Source of the DNA: Labrys sp. WJW
GTDB taxonomy: Bacteria > Pseudomonadota > Alphaproteobacteria > Rhizobiales > Labraceae
DNA length: 64,000 nt
Assembly: GCF_001676615.1 (NCBI RefSeq)
Contig: NZ_LYXZ01000012.1
Location: 30,780-94,779 of the forward strand
Direction: 5' to 3'
Part shown: positions 50,901 to 59,782 of the stretch, one piece after another
Position numbering within the stretch: position 1 is the first letter of the stretch
Layout of the letters: each line of letters starts with the position of its first letter
Notes under the pieces: model-generated
Databases searched by the model: none
What the model was told of the DNA's origin: nothing
Seen by the model: the letters and a program-made list of their open reading frames with translations, nothing else
Made by a program: the position numbers and the translations under genes

Positions 50901-51499
50901 TCGCCGAAGAAGTCGAGACGCACCGGAATGGCGAGGCCCGGCGGATAGAGATCGAGGATGCCGCCGCGCACCGCATATTCGCCGGTCTCGCGCACCGTGG
51001 AGGAGCGCAGATAGCCATTATGCTCCAGCCAGGCGGACAGCCGATCCATGTTGACGGCATTGCCGGGCGCAGCCGAGAGCGATTGGGCGGCGACGAGATC
51101 ACGGGACGGCACGCGTTGCAGCACGGCATTGACGGTGGTGAGCACGATGCGCGGCTTGTCCCCGCCCCTCGTGGTCGCCAATCGCGACAGCGCGGTCATG
51201 CGCCGCGCCACGACGGTGGCATTGGGAGAAACCCTGTCATAGGGCTGGCAGTCCCAGGCCGGAAAACTGATGACGTCAATATCGGGTGCGTAGAACTGGA
51301 GGGCCGCTTCCAGCGTAGCGGAGCGCGTGCCGTCGCGCGCGACGTGCAGGAGGGCCGCTGGCCGCTCTCGGGCCTGCGCCACCAGCTTGCGCGCCAAATC
51401 GGCGAGCACGAGGCCATCCTGGCCGTCGGCGCAATTGGAGAAAACGAGTTGTCCGCCGGGGCGATTCAGGACTTCGGCGAGTCGATCGGCGGCTTTCAT
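47975..51499 (-). CDS. mfd: Transcription-repair coupling factor Mfd
   Basis: An 1174-aa DNA translocase. N-terminal UvrB-homology region (about residues 1-340), the RNA-polymerase-interacting domain (GDIVVHVEHGIGRFVGLQTV, about 490-560), then RecG-like helicase motifs: GDVGFGKTEVALRAAFA, DEEQHFGVAHKERLK, LSATPIPRTLQLALTGVRELSII and VESGLDIPTANTLI. It removes stalled RNA polymerase and recruits UvrA. It overlaps sdhE by 4 bp. Confidence 0.97.
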   Translation of the reverse strand: MKAADRLAEVLNRPGGQLVFSNCADGQDGLVLADLARKLVAQARERPAALLHVARDGTRSATLEAALQFYAPDIDVISFPAWDCQPYDRVSPNATVVARRMTALSRLATTRGGDKPRIVLTTVNAVLQRVPSRDLVAAQSLSAAPGNAVNMDRLSAWLEHNGYLRSSTVRETGEYAVRGGILDLYPPGLAIPVRLDFFGDTLESIRSFDVETQRSQTQLRMLDLVPMSEVQLTTETIKRFRQAYLAEFGAQTRGDPLYEAISEGRRYVGLEHWLPLFHNKLDTLFDYLPEVPVALDALAEDAAGERLAQIKDYYDARRDVLGKPGESVPYKPLPPDRLYIAPEEWRRRLDEAALARLTPFASPPTPGREIVDCGGRQGHNFAAERAAEDANVFDAVVRHIRALQGKGQRVIVAGWTDGSRERLGAVLADHGLTQAKPVPDFARALALPKSEIALGVLPLETGFETADLAIVSEQDVLGDRLVRRASKRKRAQNFLTEIGTLSPGDIVVHVEHGIGRFVGLQTVTAVGAPHDCLEIHYAGGDKLFLPVENLELLSRYGSEDAEAQLDKLGGRGWQERKARMKKRIREMAGELIKIAAARALREAPKLIPAQGIYDEFAARFPYSETEDQQFAIDSVLEDLASGRPMDRLVCGDVGFGKTEVALRAAFACALTGRQVAVVVPTTLLARQHAKTFADRFKGLPVKVAQLSRFVPADEARKTKAGLVSGDVDIVVGTHALLAKTIAFRDLGLLIIDEEQHFGVAHKERLKQLRSEVHVLTLSATPIPRTLQLALTGVRELSIIATPPVDRLAVRTFVTPFDPVVLREALMRERYRGGQSFFVVPRIEDIADAKAFLDEYAPEAKVAIGHGQMAAGQLEDVMTAFYEGKYDILLSTTIVESGLDIPTANTLIVWRADMFGLAQLYQLRGRVGRSKTRAYALFTLPANRTITPGAERRLKVLQSLDTLGAGFQLASHDLDIRGAGNLLGDEQSGHIKEVGYELYQQMLEEAVAALKEGGVETEVEEQWSPQITIGTPVMIPEDYVPDLTLRLSLYRRLSSLDTDAEIDAFGAELTDRFGERPAEVDQLLKLMSIKALCRRANVEKVDAGPKGVVVSFRDNAFANPDGLVRYIAEQGSFAKVRPDMRILFQRDFDKPDDRLKGTAVILKNLARIAETKKAA

Positions 51500-51792
51500 G
51501 CAAACATCGGCTTCATGGTGAAATGGTAATCGCGCAGCCGCCGGAACACGGGCGTATCGAATTCGCCTGGTACCGGCTCTTCGTTCCTGATCCAGGCGTA
51601 GAGTTCGTGATCGGGGGCATCGATGAGAGTCTCGAAGTCGGCGACTTCTTCCTCGGACAGCTCGACGATGACGGCATCGCAGAAACTGCCCATGATGAGG
51701 TCCATCTCGCGAAAACCGCGATGCCAGGCCCGGTAGACGATCCGTCTGCGACGTGGGTCAAGTTCCTCAGAAGTGCGTATCGTTCCGGACAT
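51496..51792 (-). CDS. sdhE: FAD assembly factor SdhE
   Basis: A 98-aa SdhE family protein with the RGxxE motif in WHRGFREMDLIMGSF (about residues 23-37) and ELYAWIRNEEPVP. It promotes covalent flavinylation of succinate dehydrogenase. ATGA overlap with mfd downstream. The sdhE-mfd pair near recG is the usual alphaproteobacterial order. Confidence 0.92.
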   Translation of the reverse strand: MSGTIRTSEELDPRRRRIVYRAWHRGFREMDLIMGSFCDAVIVELSEEEVADFETLIDAPDHELYAWIRNEEPVPGEFDTPVFRRLRDYHFTMKPMFA

Positions 51793-51916
51793 GTTCTCGA
51801 TCCTGTTGGCTCGCTGTATAGAGAGTAAGAAGCCTTGTGGAAACCATGGATGACCGAAATATCATCCGTGCGGTCAAATTCCCTGGGCGCGGGCTGCGGG
51901 GTGACTGGGAGCCGTG

Positions 51917-52270
51917 ATGCCGATCGGATTGAAACGCGCTTATGATCCACCCGCTTCCTCTGACGGCCTGCGCATCCTGGTCGATCGCCTGTGGCCCCGG
52001 GGCCTGTCCAAGCCGGAGGCGCATATCGACATCTGGGCCAAGGATGTTGCCCCCAGCCCTGCCCTGCGGCAATGGTTCGGCCACGATCCGGCGAAATGGC
52101 AGGAATTTCAGGCCCGCTACGAAAGTGAACTCGCGCACAACAACGAGGCTGTCGTCGCGCTCCGCCGCCTGATCGGTGACAAGGTCGCCACCCTGATCTA
52201 TGCCGCCAGGGATGCCGAACACACCCATGCGCTGGTAATCGGAGGAATACTGGAGCGCATGCGGGTCTAA
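51917..52270 (+). CDS. DUF488 family protein
   Basis: A 117-aa protein of the short DUF488 class, with RAYDPPASSDGLRILVDRLWPRGLSKPEAHIDIWAKDVAPSPALRQWFGHDPAKWQEF and a C-terminal LIYAARDAEHTHALVI. Its function is not known. I use ATG 51917; a GTG just before is possible. Confidence 0.88.
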   Translation: MPIGLKRAYDPPASSDGLRILVDRLWPRGLSKPEAHIDIWAKDVAPSPALRQWFGHDPAKWQEFQARYESELAHNNEAVVALRRLIGDKVATLIYAARDAEHTHALVIGGILERMRV

Positions 52271-52312
52271 GTACGACAATCCGTTTTGTTTTTCTTGCCT
52301 TGCCTCGCAATA

Positions 52313-52468
52313 CCCCCTCATCCCCCTGCCGGGACCTTCTCCCGCAAGGGGAGAAGGGGATTAATCTGGTGGGCGGTCACAATTTGAAAGCCATTCCGCT
52401 GCGCGCCCTATCTCAGTCCAGTTCCTTCTCCCCTTGCGGGAGAAGGTCCCGGCAGGGGGATGAGGGGG
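52313..52468. repeat. Perfect 45-bp inverted repeat with nested hairpins (BIME-like)
   Basis: The left arm 52313-52357 is the exact reverse complement of the right arm 52424-52468, with 66 bp between them. Each arm also folds on itself (CCTTCTCCC-GCAA-GGGGAGAAGG). It lies between convergent-free genes DUF488 and recG. CCCCTCATCCCCCTGCCGGG-type elements are common mobile repeats in proteobacterial intergenic regions. Confidence 0.9.
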
Positions 52469-52610
52469 AAATGCAGAGCGCCCAAGCAAACCAAAACACA
52501 GGATTGCACGGTGCCGCCACCTGTTCTCTTTCGAGGCAATGCGAACGGTTTCCTTCCTCTGAAACTTGCCTCTTGCCGCCTGCCCGGTCAAAAGAGCCGA
52601 TGAGGCTTTC

Positions 52611-54707
52611 ATGCGTCCGGCGATTCTGACCCCCCTGTTCGCTTCCGTCTCATCCCTGCCAGGGATCGGGCCGAAGCTGGTGAAGCTGCTCACCCGCCTT
52701 CTGGGAGGCGCGGAGCCGGTTGGAGCGCGGGTCGTCGATGCCCTGTTTCACCTGCCGGCCAATGTGCTCGATCGCCGCCGCCGCCCCAAATTGGCGGATG
52801 CGCCGATCGGCGAATTGGTAATGGTCGAAGTCATGGTGGAGCGCCATCGGCCCAGCGGTGGCAAGGGCCCCTATCGCGTTTATGTCCATGACGATACGGG
52901 TGATCTCACCCTCGTCTTCTTTGCCGCACAGACGAGCTGGATCGAGCATGCCCTGCCGGTCGGCGAGAAGCGCTGGCTGAGCGGCAAGATCGAACTGTTC
53001 GACGGCATGCGCCAGATGGTGCACCCCGACCGCATCGTCGATGAGGAAGGGCTCAAATCGCTGCCCCTGGTCGAGCCAGTCTATCCGCTGACGGAAGGGC
53101 TCTATCCGCGCCAGATCCAGAAGGCGGCGCAGGAAGCGCTCGCCCGCACCGCCGAGCTCGCCGAGTGGCAGGATCCTGCCTGGCTCAAGGCTCAGCGCTG
53201 GCCAGGCTTCCGCGAGGCCCTGGCCGCTCTGCATTCGCCGGAGACACCGCAGGTCGTTGCGCCGGACTCGGCGCCCCGACTGAGGCTGGCTTACGACGAG
53301 CTCCTGGCTTCGCAGCTCGCCCTCGCCATGGTGCGCGCCCACAACAAGGCCCTGCCCGGCCTTGCCGTCACCGGAACGGGGGTGATCTCGGCCCGGATCG
53401 GGGCCGCCCTGCCCTTCAAGCTCACGGCGAGCCAGGTTACGGCATTGGCCGACATCCGGGCCGACATGGCGACGCCGACCCGGATGCTGCGGCTGCTGCA
53501 GGGTGATGTCGGCTCGGGCAAGACGGTGGTGGCCCTGCTTGCCATGGCGACCATGGTGGAAGGCGGCCGGCAGGCGGCGTTGATGGCACCGACGGAAATC
53601 CTAGCCCGCCAGCACCTGGCTACCATACAGCCGCTGGCCGAAGCCGCCGGCTTGCGCGTCGGCCTGATCACCGGGCGCGACAAGGCCCGCGAACGTACGC
53701 GCATGCAGGCCGCGCTGAAGGATGGCAGTATCGACATCGTGGTCGGCACCCATGCCCTGTTCCAGGAGGATGTCGAGTTTCGCGATCTCGGCCTTGCCAT
53801 CGTCGATGAGCAGCATCGCTTCGGCGTGCATCAGCGCCTGGCTCTGAGCCGCAAGAATGCCGGTATCGACGTGCTGGTGATGACGGCCACGCCCATTCCG
53901 CGCAGCCTGGTGCTGACCTATTTCGGCGACATGGACTCCTCCCAGCTCCGCGAAAAGCCCGCCGGACGCAAACCGGTCGACACGCGCTTGATCTCGCTGG
54001 AACGGCTCGATGAGGTGGTGAACGGGTTGGGGCGCCTGCTGCAGACCGGCGCACGGGCCTATTGGGTCTGTCCTCTCATCGCGGAATCCGAGACCCTCGA
54101 TGTCGCAGCCGCCGAGGATCGCTATGCTCATCTCGTCTCGCTCTTCGGCGACAAGGTCGGCCTGCTGCATGGCCAGATGAAGGGTGCGGCCAAGGACGAG
54201 GTGATGGCCCGGTTCGTGGCGGGCGACCTGCGTGTCCTGGTGTCGACCACCGTGATCGAGGTCGGCGTCAATGTGCCGGAGGCGACGGTGATGGTGGTGG
54301 AGCATGCCGAGCGTTTCGGCCTCGCCCAGCTCCATCAGCTCCGCGGGCGCATCGGGCGCGGTTCGGACAAATCGACCTGCCTGCTGCTCTACAAGGGCCC
54401 GCTTGGGGAAATTTCCCGCAAGCGGCTCGAGATCATGCGCGAGACGGAGGATGGCTTCCGCATCGCCGAGGAGGATCTGAAACTGAGAGGCGAAGGCGAC
54501 GTGCTGGGCACGCGCCAATCCGGCATGCCCGGCTTCCGGGTGGCCGATCTCGACAGCCATCGCCATCTGCTGGCTCCCGCCAATGACGATGCCAGGCTGG
54601 TGCTGGCGCGCGATCCGGAACTGGTCTCGCCGCGCGGCGTCGCCCTGCGGACCTTGCTCTATCTGTTCGAGCGGGATGAAGCCGTGCGTCTGCTACGATC
54701 GGGATAG
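52611..54707 (+). CDS. recG: ATP-dependent DNA helicase RecG
   Basis: A 698-aa helicase. Wedge/OB domain at the N-terminus (LPGIGPKLVKLLTRLLGG ... VMVERHRPSGGKGPYRVYVHDDTGDLTLVFF), Walker A GDVGSGKTVVALLAM, motif II DEQHRFGVHQRLAL, TATPIPRSLVLTYFGDMDSSQL and the TRG motif region with RGRIGRGSDKSTCLLL. It remodels stalled forks and Holliday junctions. ATG 52611 with GAGG upstream. Confidence 0.96.
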   Translation: MRPAILTPLFASVSSLPGIGPKLVKLLTRLLGGAEPVGARVVDALFHLPANVLDRRRRPKLADAPIGELVMVEVMVERHRPSGGKGPYRVYVHDDTGDLTLVFFAAQTSWIEHALPVGEKRWLSGKIELFDGMRQMVHPDRIVDEEGLKSLPLVEPVYPLTEGLYPRQIQKAAQEALARTAELAEWQDPAWLKAQRWPGFREALAALHSPETPQVVAPDSAPRLRLAYDELLASQLALAMVRAHNKALPGLAVTGTGVISARIGAALPFKLTASQVTALADIRADMATPTRMLRLLQGDVGSGKTVVALLAMATMVEGGRQAALMAPTEILARQHLATIQPLAEAAGLRVGLITGRDKARERTRMQAALKDGSIDIVVGTHALFQEDVEFRDLGLAIVDEQHRFGVHQRLALSRKNAGIDVLVMTATPIPRSLVLTYFGDMDSSQLREKPAGRKPVDTRLISLERLDEVVNGLGRLLQTGARAYWVCPLIAESETLDVAAAEDRYAHLVSLFGDKVGLLHGQMKGAAKDEVMARFVAGDLRVLVSTTVIEVGVNVPEATVMVVEHAERFGLAQLHQLRGRIGRGSDKSTCLLLYKGPLGEISRKRLEIMRETEDGFRIAEEDLKLRGEGDVLGTRQSGMPGFRVADLDSHRHLLAPANDDARLVLARDPELVSPRGVALRTLLYLFERDEAVRLLRSG

Positions 54708-54829
54708 CGTAGGGCGTGTCAGCGACGAAGCCGATATCGCAGCCTGCGCCCGGGAGGACCTTGCGGCCATGCTCGAGACGGCCTGGAACAACGCCCTGAT
54801 CGAGCCTTGAAGCAAGGGCGTCAGCAAGC

Positions 54830-55534
54830 TCAGCCTGGCCGCAATTCTTCGGAGACGGTCAACGTCTCGGGTTGGATCAGGCCGGCCGATATCACCAGCT
54901 TGGTGGCTTGCTCGACGCTGATGGGCAATTCGATCACCTTTGCCTTCGGCAGCAAGAAGAAGAATCCCGTCGTCGGGTTGGGCGCGCAGGGCATGAAGAC
55001 CGAAACCCAGGCTTCGCCATTGCCGCCGGGTAGCCTCTCCTCCACCACCGGGCTCGGTTCGGCGGAGATGAACACGATCGACCAGGCGCCCTGGGGGAAC
55101 TCGACCAGCCCTACTTTCCGGAACGACGTGCCGGATTGCGAGAAGATGGTCGAGAACACCTGCTTGAGAGCCTTGTAGATGCCGCGCACCACCGGCGTGC
55201 GGTCGAGCAGCTTCTCGCCGAGGCGCACCAGGGTACGACCCACCAGATTGGCGGTGAAGAAGCCGATCAGGGTAAGGCCGGTGATCGCCACGACCAGGCC
55301 GAAGCCCGGGATCTGAAAAGGGAGATAGGTCTCGGGCAGGTAACGCTCAGGAATGAACGGCTTGACCCAGCCGTCGACCCACTGAATGAAAGTCCAGATC
55401 AGGTAGAGCGTGATCGCGACCGGCCCGGTGACCACAAGGCCGGTGAGAAAGTAGCTGTGCAAACCGCCAAATCTGCTGACCCGTTGAGGCGGACCGGCAG
55501 GTGTCACCGTGTGGGGAGGCGTATCTCGTACCAT
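54830..55534 (-). CDS. DUF502 membrane protein
   Basis: A 234-aa protein with two membrane segments (YFLTGLVVTGPVAITLYLIWTFIQWV and GLVVAITGLTLIGFFTANLVG) and a conserved cytoplasmic domain (TPVVRGIYKALKQVFSTIF, GAWSIVFISAE, VSVFMPCAPNPTTGFFFLLP), all DUF502 features. No known function. Converges with recG across a 122-bp gap; common next to recG or glmS in this order. Confidence 0.9.
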   Translation of the reverse strand: MVRDTPPHTVTPAGPPQRVSRFGGLHSYFLTGLVVTGPVAITLYLIWTFIQWVDGWVKPFIPERYLPETYLPFQIPGFGLVVAITGLTLIGFFTANLVGRTLVRLGEKLLDRTPVVRGIYKALKQVFSTIFSQSGTSFRKVGLVEFPQGAWSIVFISAEPSPVVEERLPGGNGEAWVSVFMPCAPNPTTGFFFLLPKAKVIELPISVEQATKLVISAGLIQPETLTVSEELRPG

Positions 55535-55618
55535 GTCACGCTTCTAGCACGCCCTTGTCACCGGCTGTCGATGCAAATTTGTGCAACCGGTCCAATCGGG
55601 CGGCGCCCGCGGATATTC

Positions 55619-57445
55619 CTACTCGACGGTGACGCTCTTGGCCAGATTGCGCGGCTGATCAACGTCGGTGCCGATGATCACAGCGGTGTGATAGGCGAGA
55701 AGCTGGATCGGAATGGAATAGACCAGAGGCGTCAGGATCGTGGGCATCGAAGGCAGGATGATCGTCTTCAGGGTCGTCATCGCGGCAGCCGCCGCCCCGG
55801 CTTCATCGGTCATCAGGATGATGCGGCCGCCACGTGCGGCAACTTCCTGCATGTTCGAGACGGTCTTTTCAAAGATCGTGTCGAAAGGCGCGATCACCAC
55901 CACCGGCATGGTCTCGTCGATCAGGGCGATCGGGCCATGCTTGAGTTCGCCTGCTGCGTAACCTTCTGCATGTATGTAGCTGATTTCCTTGAGCTTCAGT
56001 GCGCCTTCCAAGGAAAGGGGAAAGCTGGTGCCACGGCCGAGATAGAGTACATCCTTGGCCTTGGCGAGGTCCCTGGAAAACGTCTCGATCTCGTGTTCGA
56101 GGCGCAGTGCCTCGGCCATCAGGCGGGGCGCCTCGATCAAGGCGTGCACGAGCTCTCTCTCTTCCTCGGCAGACAGCACACCGCGTGCCTTGCCGGCACC
56201 GATGGCGAGCCCCGCCAAGGCGGCGAGCTGGCAGGTGAAGGCCTTGGTGGACGCTACACCGATCTCCGGGCCCGCCAAAGTGCGCACCATCACCGAGGCC
56301 TCGCGGGCGATGGTCGAGGTGGGCACATTGACGATGGCAAGCGTATGCTGGCCTTGTTCCTTGCAATAGCGCAAGGCTGCGAGCGTATCGGCCGTCTCGC
56401 CCGATTGAGACACGAAGATCGAAAGACCTCCCCTGTCGAGAGGCGCTTCGCGGTAGCGGAACTCGGAGGCGACATCGACTTCGACCGGCAGCCGTGCATA
56501 ACGCTCGAACCAGTATTTGGCGATCATGCCGGCGAAGGACGCCGTACCGCAGGCCGATATGGTGACGCGGTTGAGTTCCTTCCAATCGAAAGGCAAATTC
56601 TCGGGCAGTCGGATCGTCTCGCCGACCATGTCGATGAAAGAGGTCAGCGTGTGGGAAACGACCTCGGGCTGTTCATGGATTTCCTTGGCCATGAAATGCC
56701 GATGGTTGCCCTTGTCGACGATGGTTGCGGATGCCTGCGATTTCTGGATCGGGCGGTGAACTCGCTTGAAGGCAGCATCGAAGATAGTTGCCGAGCCGTG
56801 GGTCAGGGCAACGCTGTCGCCATCTTCGAGATAGGCGATGGTGTTGGTGAAGGGCGCCAGCGCAATGGCGTCCGATCCGAGGAACATTTCGCCCTCGCCA
56901 TAGCCGATCGCCAGCGGCGAACCCAGGCGTGCGCCGATGAGGAGATCGTCCGCGCCGGCAAAGAGAAAACCCAGCGAGAAGGCGCCGCGCAGGCGCTTGA
57001 GGCTGGCATGCACCGCCTCGATCGGCGGCAGGCCGCGGTCGAGCTCGCGGGTGACGAGATGGGCCACGACTTCGGTGTCGGTCTCGCTCTGGAAGCGTGC
57101 GCCTTCGGCGCTCAGTTCCTCGCGCAGCTCACGAAAATTCTCGATGATGCCGTTATGAACCACTGCGACTCGAGCGGTGGCGTGCGGGTGGGCGTTCTCC
57201 TCGGTCGGCCTTCCATGAGTTGCCCAACGCGTATGACCGATGCCGATCACACCTGCGAGCGGGTCGCGATCAAGCTTGCTTTCGAGATTGCGCAGCTTGC
57301 CTTCGGCCCGGCGGCGCATGATGGCTCCGCCTTCGAGCGTGGCGATGCCGGCGGAATCATAGCCGCGATACTCCAAGCGCCGCAGGGCGTCCACCAGAGG
57401 CAACGCAACCGCTTCCTTACCCAGAATACCGACAATGCCGCACAT
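55619..57445 (-). CDS. glmS: Glutamine-fructose-6-phosphate aminotransferase (isomerizing)
   Basis: A 608-aa enzyme making glucosamine-6-phosphate for the cell wall. The N-terminal glutaminase starts MCGIVGILG with catalytic Cys2, and has GHTRWATHG and the acceptor HNGIIENF. Two SIS domains follow (ISACGTASFAGMIAKYW; SQSGETADTLAALRYCKE; LGRGTSFPLSLEGALKLKEISYIHAE), ending PRNLAKSVTVE. No riboswitch or ribozyme seen upstream. Confidence 0.96.
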   Translation of the reverse strand: MCGIVGILGKEAVALPLVDALRRLEYRGYDSAGIATLEGGAIMRRRAEGKLRNLESKLDRDPLAGVIGIGHTRWATHGRPTEENAHPHATARVAVVHNGIIENFRELREELSAEGARFQSETDTEVVAHLVTRELDRGLPPIEAVHASLKRLRGAFSLGFLFAGADDLLIGARLGSPLAIGYGEGEMFLGSDAIALAPFTNTIAYLEDGDSVALTHGSATIFDAAFKRVHRPIQKSQASATIVDKGNHRHFMAKEIHEQPEVVSHTLTSFIDMVGETIRLPENLPFDWKELNRVTISACGTASFAGMIAKYWFERYARLPVEVDVASEFRYREAPLDRGGLSIFVSQSGETADTLAALRYCKEQGQHTLAIVNVPTSTIAREASVMVRTLAGPEIGVASTKAFTCQLAALAGLAIGAGKARGVLSAEEERELVHALIEAPRLMAEALRLEHEIETFSRDLAKAKDVLYLGRGTSFPLSLEGALKLKEISYIHAEGYAAGELKHGPIALIDETMPVVVIAPFDTIFEKTVSNMQEVAARGGRIILMTDEAGAAAAAMTTLKTIILPSMPTILTPLVYSIPIQLLAYHTAVIIGTDVDQPRNLAKSVTVE

Positions 57446-57559
57446 ACGCCCTACCCTTCATCGATTCGAGACGAACTCTAGACGCGAGGGATTTAGGGCT
57501 TCGTGAATGAGGTGAGAAATCAAAATGCCTGACGGTTTGTGACAGAGAGCCTCAGCCCG

Positions 57560-57988
57560 TCACGATCGCCCGGAAATGCGTTCGATTTCCTGACGCACCA
57601 AGCGCTCGACCAGGGACGGCAGATTGGCGTCGAGCCAGGTCTGCAGCATGGGCCTCAGCATCTCCTGCACGACATCTTCGATCGTGCGCGCGTTCTTGGA
57701 AAATACCGTATGGTTGAGGGAGGCGAAGGCAGAAGCCGCCTCAGATTGAGGCTCCGCCGAGAGCAGGCCGCCGGCACCCCGCTCCGGGCTGGGGGGCGAC
57801 GCCGGTTCTTCCCGAGGCAGAGCGGCCGCACTTGGCAGGTCCGCCAACAAAGAAGCCTCGGCGGTGGAACGGCGTCCTGGTTTTGCCGGCGGATCGTCGG
57901 AGATGATGCGGCGAATGGAAGTTAGAATCTCGTCCATCGAGGGTTCCTTGAGGGTACGAGGCGGATCTGCCCGCGTAGGTGACGACAT
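57560..57988 (-). CDS. popZ: Polar organizing protein PopZ
   Basis: A 142-aa PopZ. The N-terminal helix is EPSMDEILTSIRRIISDD (about residues 16-33), the middle is a Pro/Glu-rich low-complexity linker (about 40-80), and the C-terminal oligomerisation region is TVFSKNARTIEDVVQEMLRPMLQTWLDANLPSLVERLV. It is shorter than many PopZ proteins because of a short linker. ATG 57988 with AAGGAG upstream. PopZ organises the cell poles and anchors ParB in alphaproteobacteria. Confidence 0.93.
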   Translation of the reverse strand: MSSPTRADPPRTLKEPSMDEILTSIRRIISDDPPAKPGRRSTAEASLLADLPSAAALPREEPASPPSPERGAGGLLSAEPQSEAASAFASLNHTVFSKNARTIEDVVQEMLRPMLQTWLDANLPSLVERLVRQEIERISGRS

Positions 57989-58153
57989 CAGGCGACTCCT
58001 TCCACATCGAGCGCGCCGTGCCCCGATGGCGCGCTGGAGCAAAGTGCAATGTCTTCGAATCGCGCTTTGCGCCGGTTCCTCGTTTCGAGTTGTGCTGGCG
58101 ATTCTCGGCGAGTCCATCCAAGCGCGAAACGGCATGGTGGCACTTCAAGCAAG

Positions 58154-58187
58154 AACGCCCTCCGATCGCAAGGATACGGAGGGCGTT
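58154..58187 (-). terminator. Terminator downstream of the TolC-type gene
   Basis: Arms AACGCCCTCCG and CGGAGGGCGTT form a perfect 11-bp stem with a 12-nt loop, 30 bp after the stop of the TolC-type gene. The T content after it is low (CTTGCTTG), so strength is uncertain. Confidence 0.6.
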
Positions 58188-58216
58188 GCCGTCATCTTCC
58201 TGTGGGCAGGCGCCGC

Positions 58217-59587
58217 TTAGCGCCCATCCGGGATGTCGGTGCCGATCCACTTGTCACGCACCTGATCGTAATGCGTGGTGGGATCGTAGCGGGCAACCTT
58301 GAGGCCGAGCGCCGCGGCGTTGAGCTTGCCGACGGTCGACAGCACGGTATAGGCGGCCACGATCTGGTCGCGCTGCGCCTGGATCAGGCTGGCCCGTGCC
58401 TGCAGCAGCAATTGCTGCTGCTGCAGCACGTCGAAGGTGGTGCGCTGGCCGACCTTGGCTTCCTCACGCACGCCGGCGAGGGCCACACCCTGCGCATTGA
58501 CGGCAGCCTGGAAGGCCTGGATTTCGCCACGGGCGCCGTCCAGGGAGCCCCAGGCCTGAATCACGTTGGAGCGTACCAATTCGCGGTTGACGTCGACCTG
58601 GATACGCGCCTGGCCGAGCAGTTCCTTGGCTTGGCGGATCTTGGAATAGTCGCCGCCGCCCGAATAGATCGGCACGGTGAGGAAGGCGCCGATCGCGGCT
58701 GAAGTGCCCATCTTCGCGCCTGATGGCTCATAATTGTGTGAGATCGTGCCTTGGGCGTTCAGGCTGGGGTAGAGTGCGCCCTCGGCGACCTTCACCTGCA
58801 TGGCGGCCTGATCGACGGCATGAAGCGCGGCCGTGATACCGGGGTGATTGGCAAGCCCGGCCTGGATTGCGGCGTTCTGGTTCCTCGGCAGCGAGCGCGG
58901 TACCTTGACCGGCTGCAGTTTCTTGGGCTGGGAGCCGATGATCTGCCGATAGATGGCAACCGACGATTTGAGCTGCGCATCGGCGGCGACCCGCTGTGAC
59001 TGCGCGCTCGCCAAACTGGAATTGGCCTGCTCGACGTCGGTCCGCGTCACTTCGCCGACATTGAAGCGGTCCTTGGTCTGTTTGAGCTGCTCCTCGAGCA
59101 CCTCGACATTGTTCTTCTGCAGATTGAGCAGAGCCGCGTCGCGCAACACATTCATATAGGCCGTTACGCCGTTGAGGAGTACCGACTGCTCGGTGTCACG
59201 CAACGTTTCGCGCTGGCTGAGCACGCCCGATTCGGCAGCACGCACTGAATTTGCAGTCTGGAAGCCGTTAAACAGATTCTGCGTTACCGTGATGTCGGCG
59301 CCGCGCGGAAATCGGGTGTCGTTGGACCGCCTCCCCTGCAGAGACTTGGTGAAATCCCGTTCGGCGCTGATGCTCGCCGAAGCCGAAACGTTCGGCCTGT
59401 AACCACTGAGTGCCTGCGAGACAGTTTCATCGTTGGCCCGCGTGCCAGCACGCTGGGCATTCAAGGTTGGGTTGGCCGCATAGGCTTGGGCAAGGGCCGA
59501 TTGCAGCGATTGAGCCTGCGCTCCGCCCATGAAGAAAACAAGCGAAGCACTTGCAGCCAATAACGAAAAAACGCTTACAGTTTTCAT
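58217..59587 (-). CDS. TolC-family outer membrane efflux protein
   Basis: A 456-aa outer membrane channel protein with signal peptide (cut near AQA-Q). Two OEP repeats are visible: NPTLNAQRAGTRANDETVSQALSGYRPNVSASAS and, later, NHPGITAALHAVDQAAMQVKVAEGALYPSLNAQGT; GEVTRTDVEQANSSLASAQ and GQRTTFDVLQQQQLLLQAR mark the helix pairs. It partners with type I secretion or RND efflux systems, none of which is encoded here. Confidence 0.93.
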   Translation of the reverse strand: MKTVSVFSLLAASASLVFFMGGAQAQSLQSALAQAYAANPTLNAQRAGTRANDETVSQALSGYRPNVSASASISAERDFTKSLQGRRSNDTRFPRGADITVTQNLFNGFQTANSVRAAESGVLSQRETLRDTEQSVLLNGVTAYMNVLRDAALLNLQKNNVEVLEEQLKQTKDRFNVGEVTRTDVEQANSSLASAQSQRVAADAQLKSSVAIYRQIIGSQPKKLQPVKVPRSLPRNQNAAIQAGLANHPGITAALHAVDQAAMQVKVAEGALYPSLNAQGTISHNYEPSGAKMGTSAAIGAFLTVPIYSGGGDYSKIRQAKELLGQARIQVDVNRELVRSNVIQAWGSLDGARGEIQAFQAAVNAQGVALAGVREEAKVGQRTTFDVLQQQQLLLQARASLIQAQRDQIVAAYTVLSTVGKLNAAALGLKVARYDPTTHYDQVRDKWIGTDIPDGR

Positions 59588-59782
59588 GACTCGACCCGAC
59601 CCAAATCAAAAGAAGCGGACAAACCGCCATATTTTTTAAAAAAATAGCCTGTCAGGCAGCTTTCACCAACAACTGATTTCGGCTGCCCAGAGATAAATCC
59701 GAGGTTGACGCAAAAAAGAGACAGTGAACCCCGGGTTCGGTTAATTAGTGGTTAATTTTCTCCTAAGGTGCTGTTTTGATGA

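Noticed and set aside
49181..51529. Long plus-strand open frame (782 codons) antisense to mfd
   Set aside because: It is the complementary-strand shadow of a clear mfd gene in high-GC DNA; composition is rich in Arg/Gly/His/Gln without any domain.
54712..54810. Peptide-like frame after recG (SDEADIAACAREDLAAMLETAWNN...)
   Set aside because: Looks partly coding, but it has no start codon of its own after the recG stop and recG ends with its usual C-terminus; could be a remnant, not enough to call.
55136..57481. Long plus-strand open frame (781 codons) across DUF502 and glmS
   Set aside because: Antisense shadow of two well-recognised minus-strand genes.
57446..57559. glmS ribozyme or riboswitch upstream of glmS
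   Set aside because: No recognisable ribozyme core; upstream of glmS is short and lacks the conserved elements.
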